A stretch of DNA of 64,000 nucleotides. Source: Rhodopseudomonas palustris HaA2. GTDB taxonomy: Bacteria > Pseudomonadota > Alphaproteobacteria > Rhizobiales > Xanthobacteraceae. Location: assembly GCF_000013365.1 (NCBI RefSeq), contig NC_007778.1:4092001-4156000 (forward strand). The letters are read 5' to 3'. Positions within the stretch are counted from its first letter, which is position 1, and each line of letters opens with the position of its first letter. Of this stretch, positions 63,106-64,000 are shown piece after piece. The translations under genes and the position numbers were made by a program. Under the pieces are notes generated by a model that saw only the letters and a program-made list of their open reading frames with translations, was not told the DNA's origin and ran no database searches.

Positions 63106-64000
63106 TTACGGCATCGGCCAGATCGCCTCGGCGACTGCGGCCTGTTCCGGGAAGATCGTCACGAACTTGCCGCCGACATATTGCAGCAACACCGGGTCGG
63201 CGAAGGTGTTCTGGCCTTCGGCGTCGAACTTCACCTGCTTCCACGGCATGATGGTCTTTTCGCCCGGCATGTCGGTGGCGACCAGCGCCTCGCGGATCTT
63301 CTCGCCGTCGGTCGATTTGGCGCGGTTGATGGCGTCGGCCATCACGATCAGGCCCATGAACTGCCGCGACGAGTAGTCGTTGAAGTCCTTGCCGGAGCGC
63401 TCCTTGTACATGTCGTTGATCTTGCCGACCATCGGCCGCTTGGCGGCGAGGTCGAGCGAGAACGAGCCGCGCGAGATCACGCCCGGGATCTTGTCGCCGA
63501 CCGCGTCGTACAGCGCCTTCTCCGAGAAGCCCGCGTCCTGCGCGACGATGTTCTTGGCCTTGTAGCCGAGTTCGCCCATGGTGCGGATCAGCAGAATGCC
63601 GTCGGTGGTGTAGCTCGACGGCATCAGCACGTCGGCGTCGGCCGCCTTGAGTTGCTGCACCTCGGCGGTCAGCGACGGCGAGTTGGCGCGATACTTGATA
63701 TCGGCGACGATCTTGTAGCCACGGTCCTTGGCGAGCTTGAGCTGGGCGTTCGACGAGTCGGTGCCGAAAATGGTGTCCTCGTGGAACAGCGCCAGCGTCT
63801 CGATCTTCTTGCCCTTCTTCTTCAGCGCATCGAAGAAGTCGAACATCGCCTGCGAGAACATCTCGTCGTGCGGCGCGGCGCGGAAATAGTATTTGAGGCC
63901 GCGACGATGCAGGCTCGGCGACGAATTGTCGGCCGACAGGAAGGGAACCTGGTAGCGCTCGCAGATCTGGCTGACGGTGACGGCGACCGCGCTCTGATAG
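63106..64000 (-). CDS. ABC transporter periplasmic binding protein, 5' partial
   Basis: The frame is open to the window edge: codons before the internal ATG at 63861 (YQSAVAVTVSQICERYQVPFL...) are family-like, so the N-terminus and signal peptide lie beyond 64000. The 298 visible residues are type I periplasmic binding protein (Peripla_BP_6): FRAAPHDEMFSQAMFDFFDALK, LALFHEDTIFGTD, ADADVLMPSSYTTDGILLIRT. It heads the LivHMGF operon and is probably its cognate receptor; ligand unknown. It resembles branched-chain amino acid or short amide receptors as well as aromatic ones. Confidence 0.85.
   Translation of the reverse strand, partial: YQSAVAVTVSQICERYQVPFLSADNSSPSLHRRGLKYYFRAAPHDEMFSQAMFDFFDALKKKGKKIETLALFHEDTIFGTDSSNAQLKLAKDRGYKIVADIKYRANSPSLTAEVQQLKAADADVLMPSSYTTDGILLIRTMGELGYKAKNIVAQDAGFSEKALYDAVGDKIPGVISRGSFSLDLAAKRPMVGKINDMYKERSGKDFNDYSSRQFMGLIVMADAINRAKSTDGEKIREALVATDMPGEKTIMPWKQVKFDAEGQNTFADPVLLQYVGGKFVTIFPEQAAVAEAIWPMP

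Noticed and set aside
62965-63244. Upstream extensions of the LivH and LivM frames across the repeat
   Set aside because: The added residues come from a family C repeat and are not family-like; starts at 62964 and 62086 fit length and ribosome sites.

Overview
The window is high-GC alphaproteobacterial DNA that reads as Rhodopseudomonas palustris. The evidence is the p-coumarate block, with its divergent regulator and the two uptake systems described in that species as CouPSTU and TarPQM, and a CYP199A cytochrome P450 with its palustrisredoxin-type ferredoxin. The P450 matches my memory of CYP199A4 from strain HaA2, and its key residues all fall at the published positions plus one; the strain assignment is from memory, not from a search. 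Genes are dense and no tRNA, rRNA, insertion sequence, phage gene or CRISPR array is visible. About twenty palindromic intergenic repeats of several families are scattered between genes.

Layout. 1-1503: 3' part of a CPA2 cation/proton antiporter. 1520-16709: aromatic acid region, with the MarR repressor (couR), divergent ABC permease/ATPase genes (couSTU), a GGDEF protein, the ABC binding protein (couP), a hot-dog thioesterase, couB (ligase), couA (hydratase/lyase), a DUF3237 protein, the TRAP transporter tarMQP and, divergently, pobA. Three similar 15-bp palindromes lie in the promoter regions of couR/couS, couA and tarP/pobA and look like one regulon. 16976-22682: PaaI-like thioesterase, DUF2848 plus amidase, DUF35 plus thiolase, and an SDR. 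22920-31671: OmpA/BON protein with a natural EAAAK helix, a small membrane operon ending in a 22-residue peptide, PEP carboxylase, a membrane protein, and a YeiH-type transporter coupled to its LysR regulator. 31837-34617: hybrid histidine kinase. 34614-48456: acyl-CoA catabolism genes (two ligases, three crotonases, two SDRs, an acyl-CoA dehydrogenase, a kinase-like protein with a DUF6285 partner, a TLP1-type thiolase-like protein). 48591-54875: RND pump (adaptor and pump) and a chemoreceptor. 55160-59622: hydroxypyruvate isomerase-like protein, MarR regulator, then CYP199A, ferredoxin and an ABC binding protein in one operon. 59681-64000: a complete Liv-type ABC transporter whose own binding protein runs off the window.

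How it fits together. The left third imports phenylpropenoids by two routes, activates them (CouB), shortens the side chain (CouA) and hydroxylates the resulting 4-hydroxybenzoate (PobA). The middle supplies general acyl-CoA beta-oxidation enzymes. The right end pairs an aromatic O-demethylating P450 with transport genes. Overall this is a lignin-derived aromatic and acyl-CoA scavenging region. A 0.55-kb gene-free stretch at 40372-40929, with a fully consensus promoter at its start, is the least explained sequence in the window.
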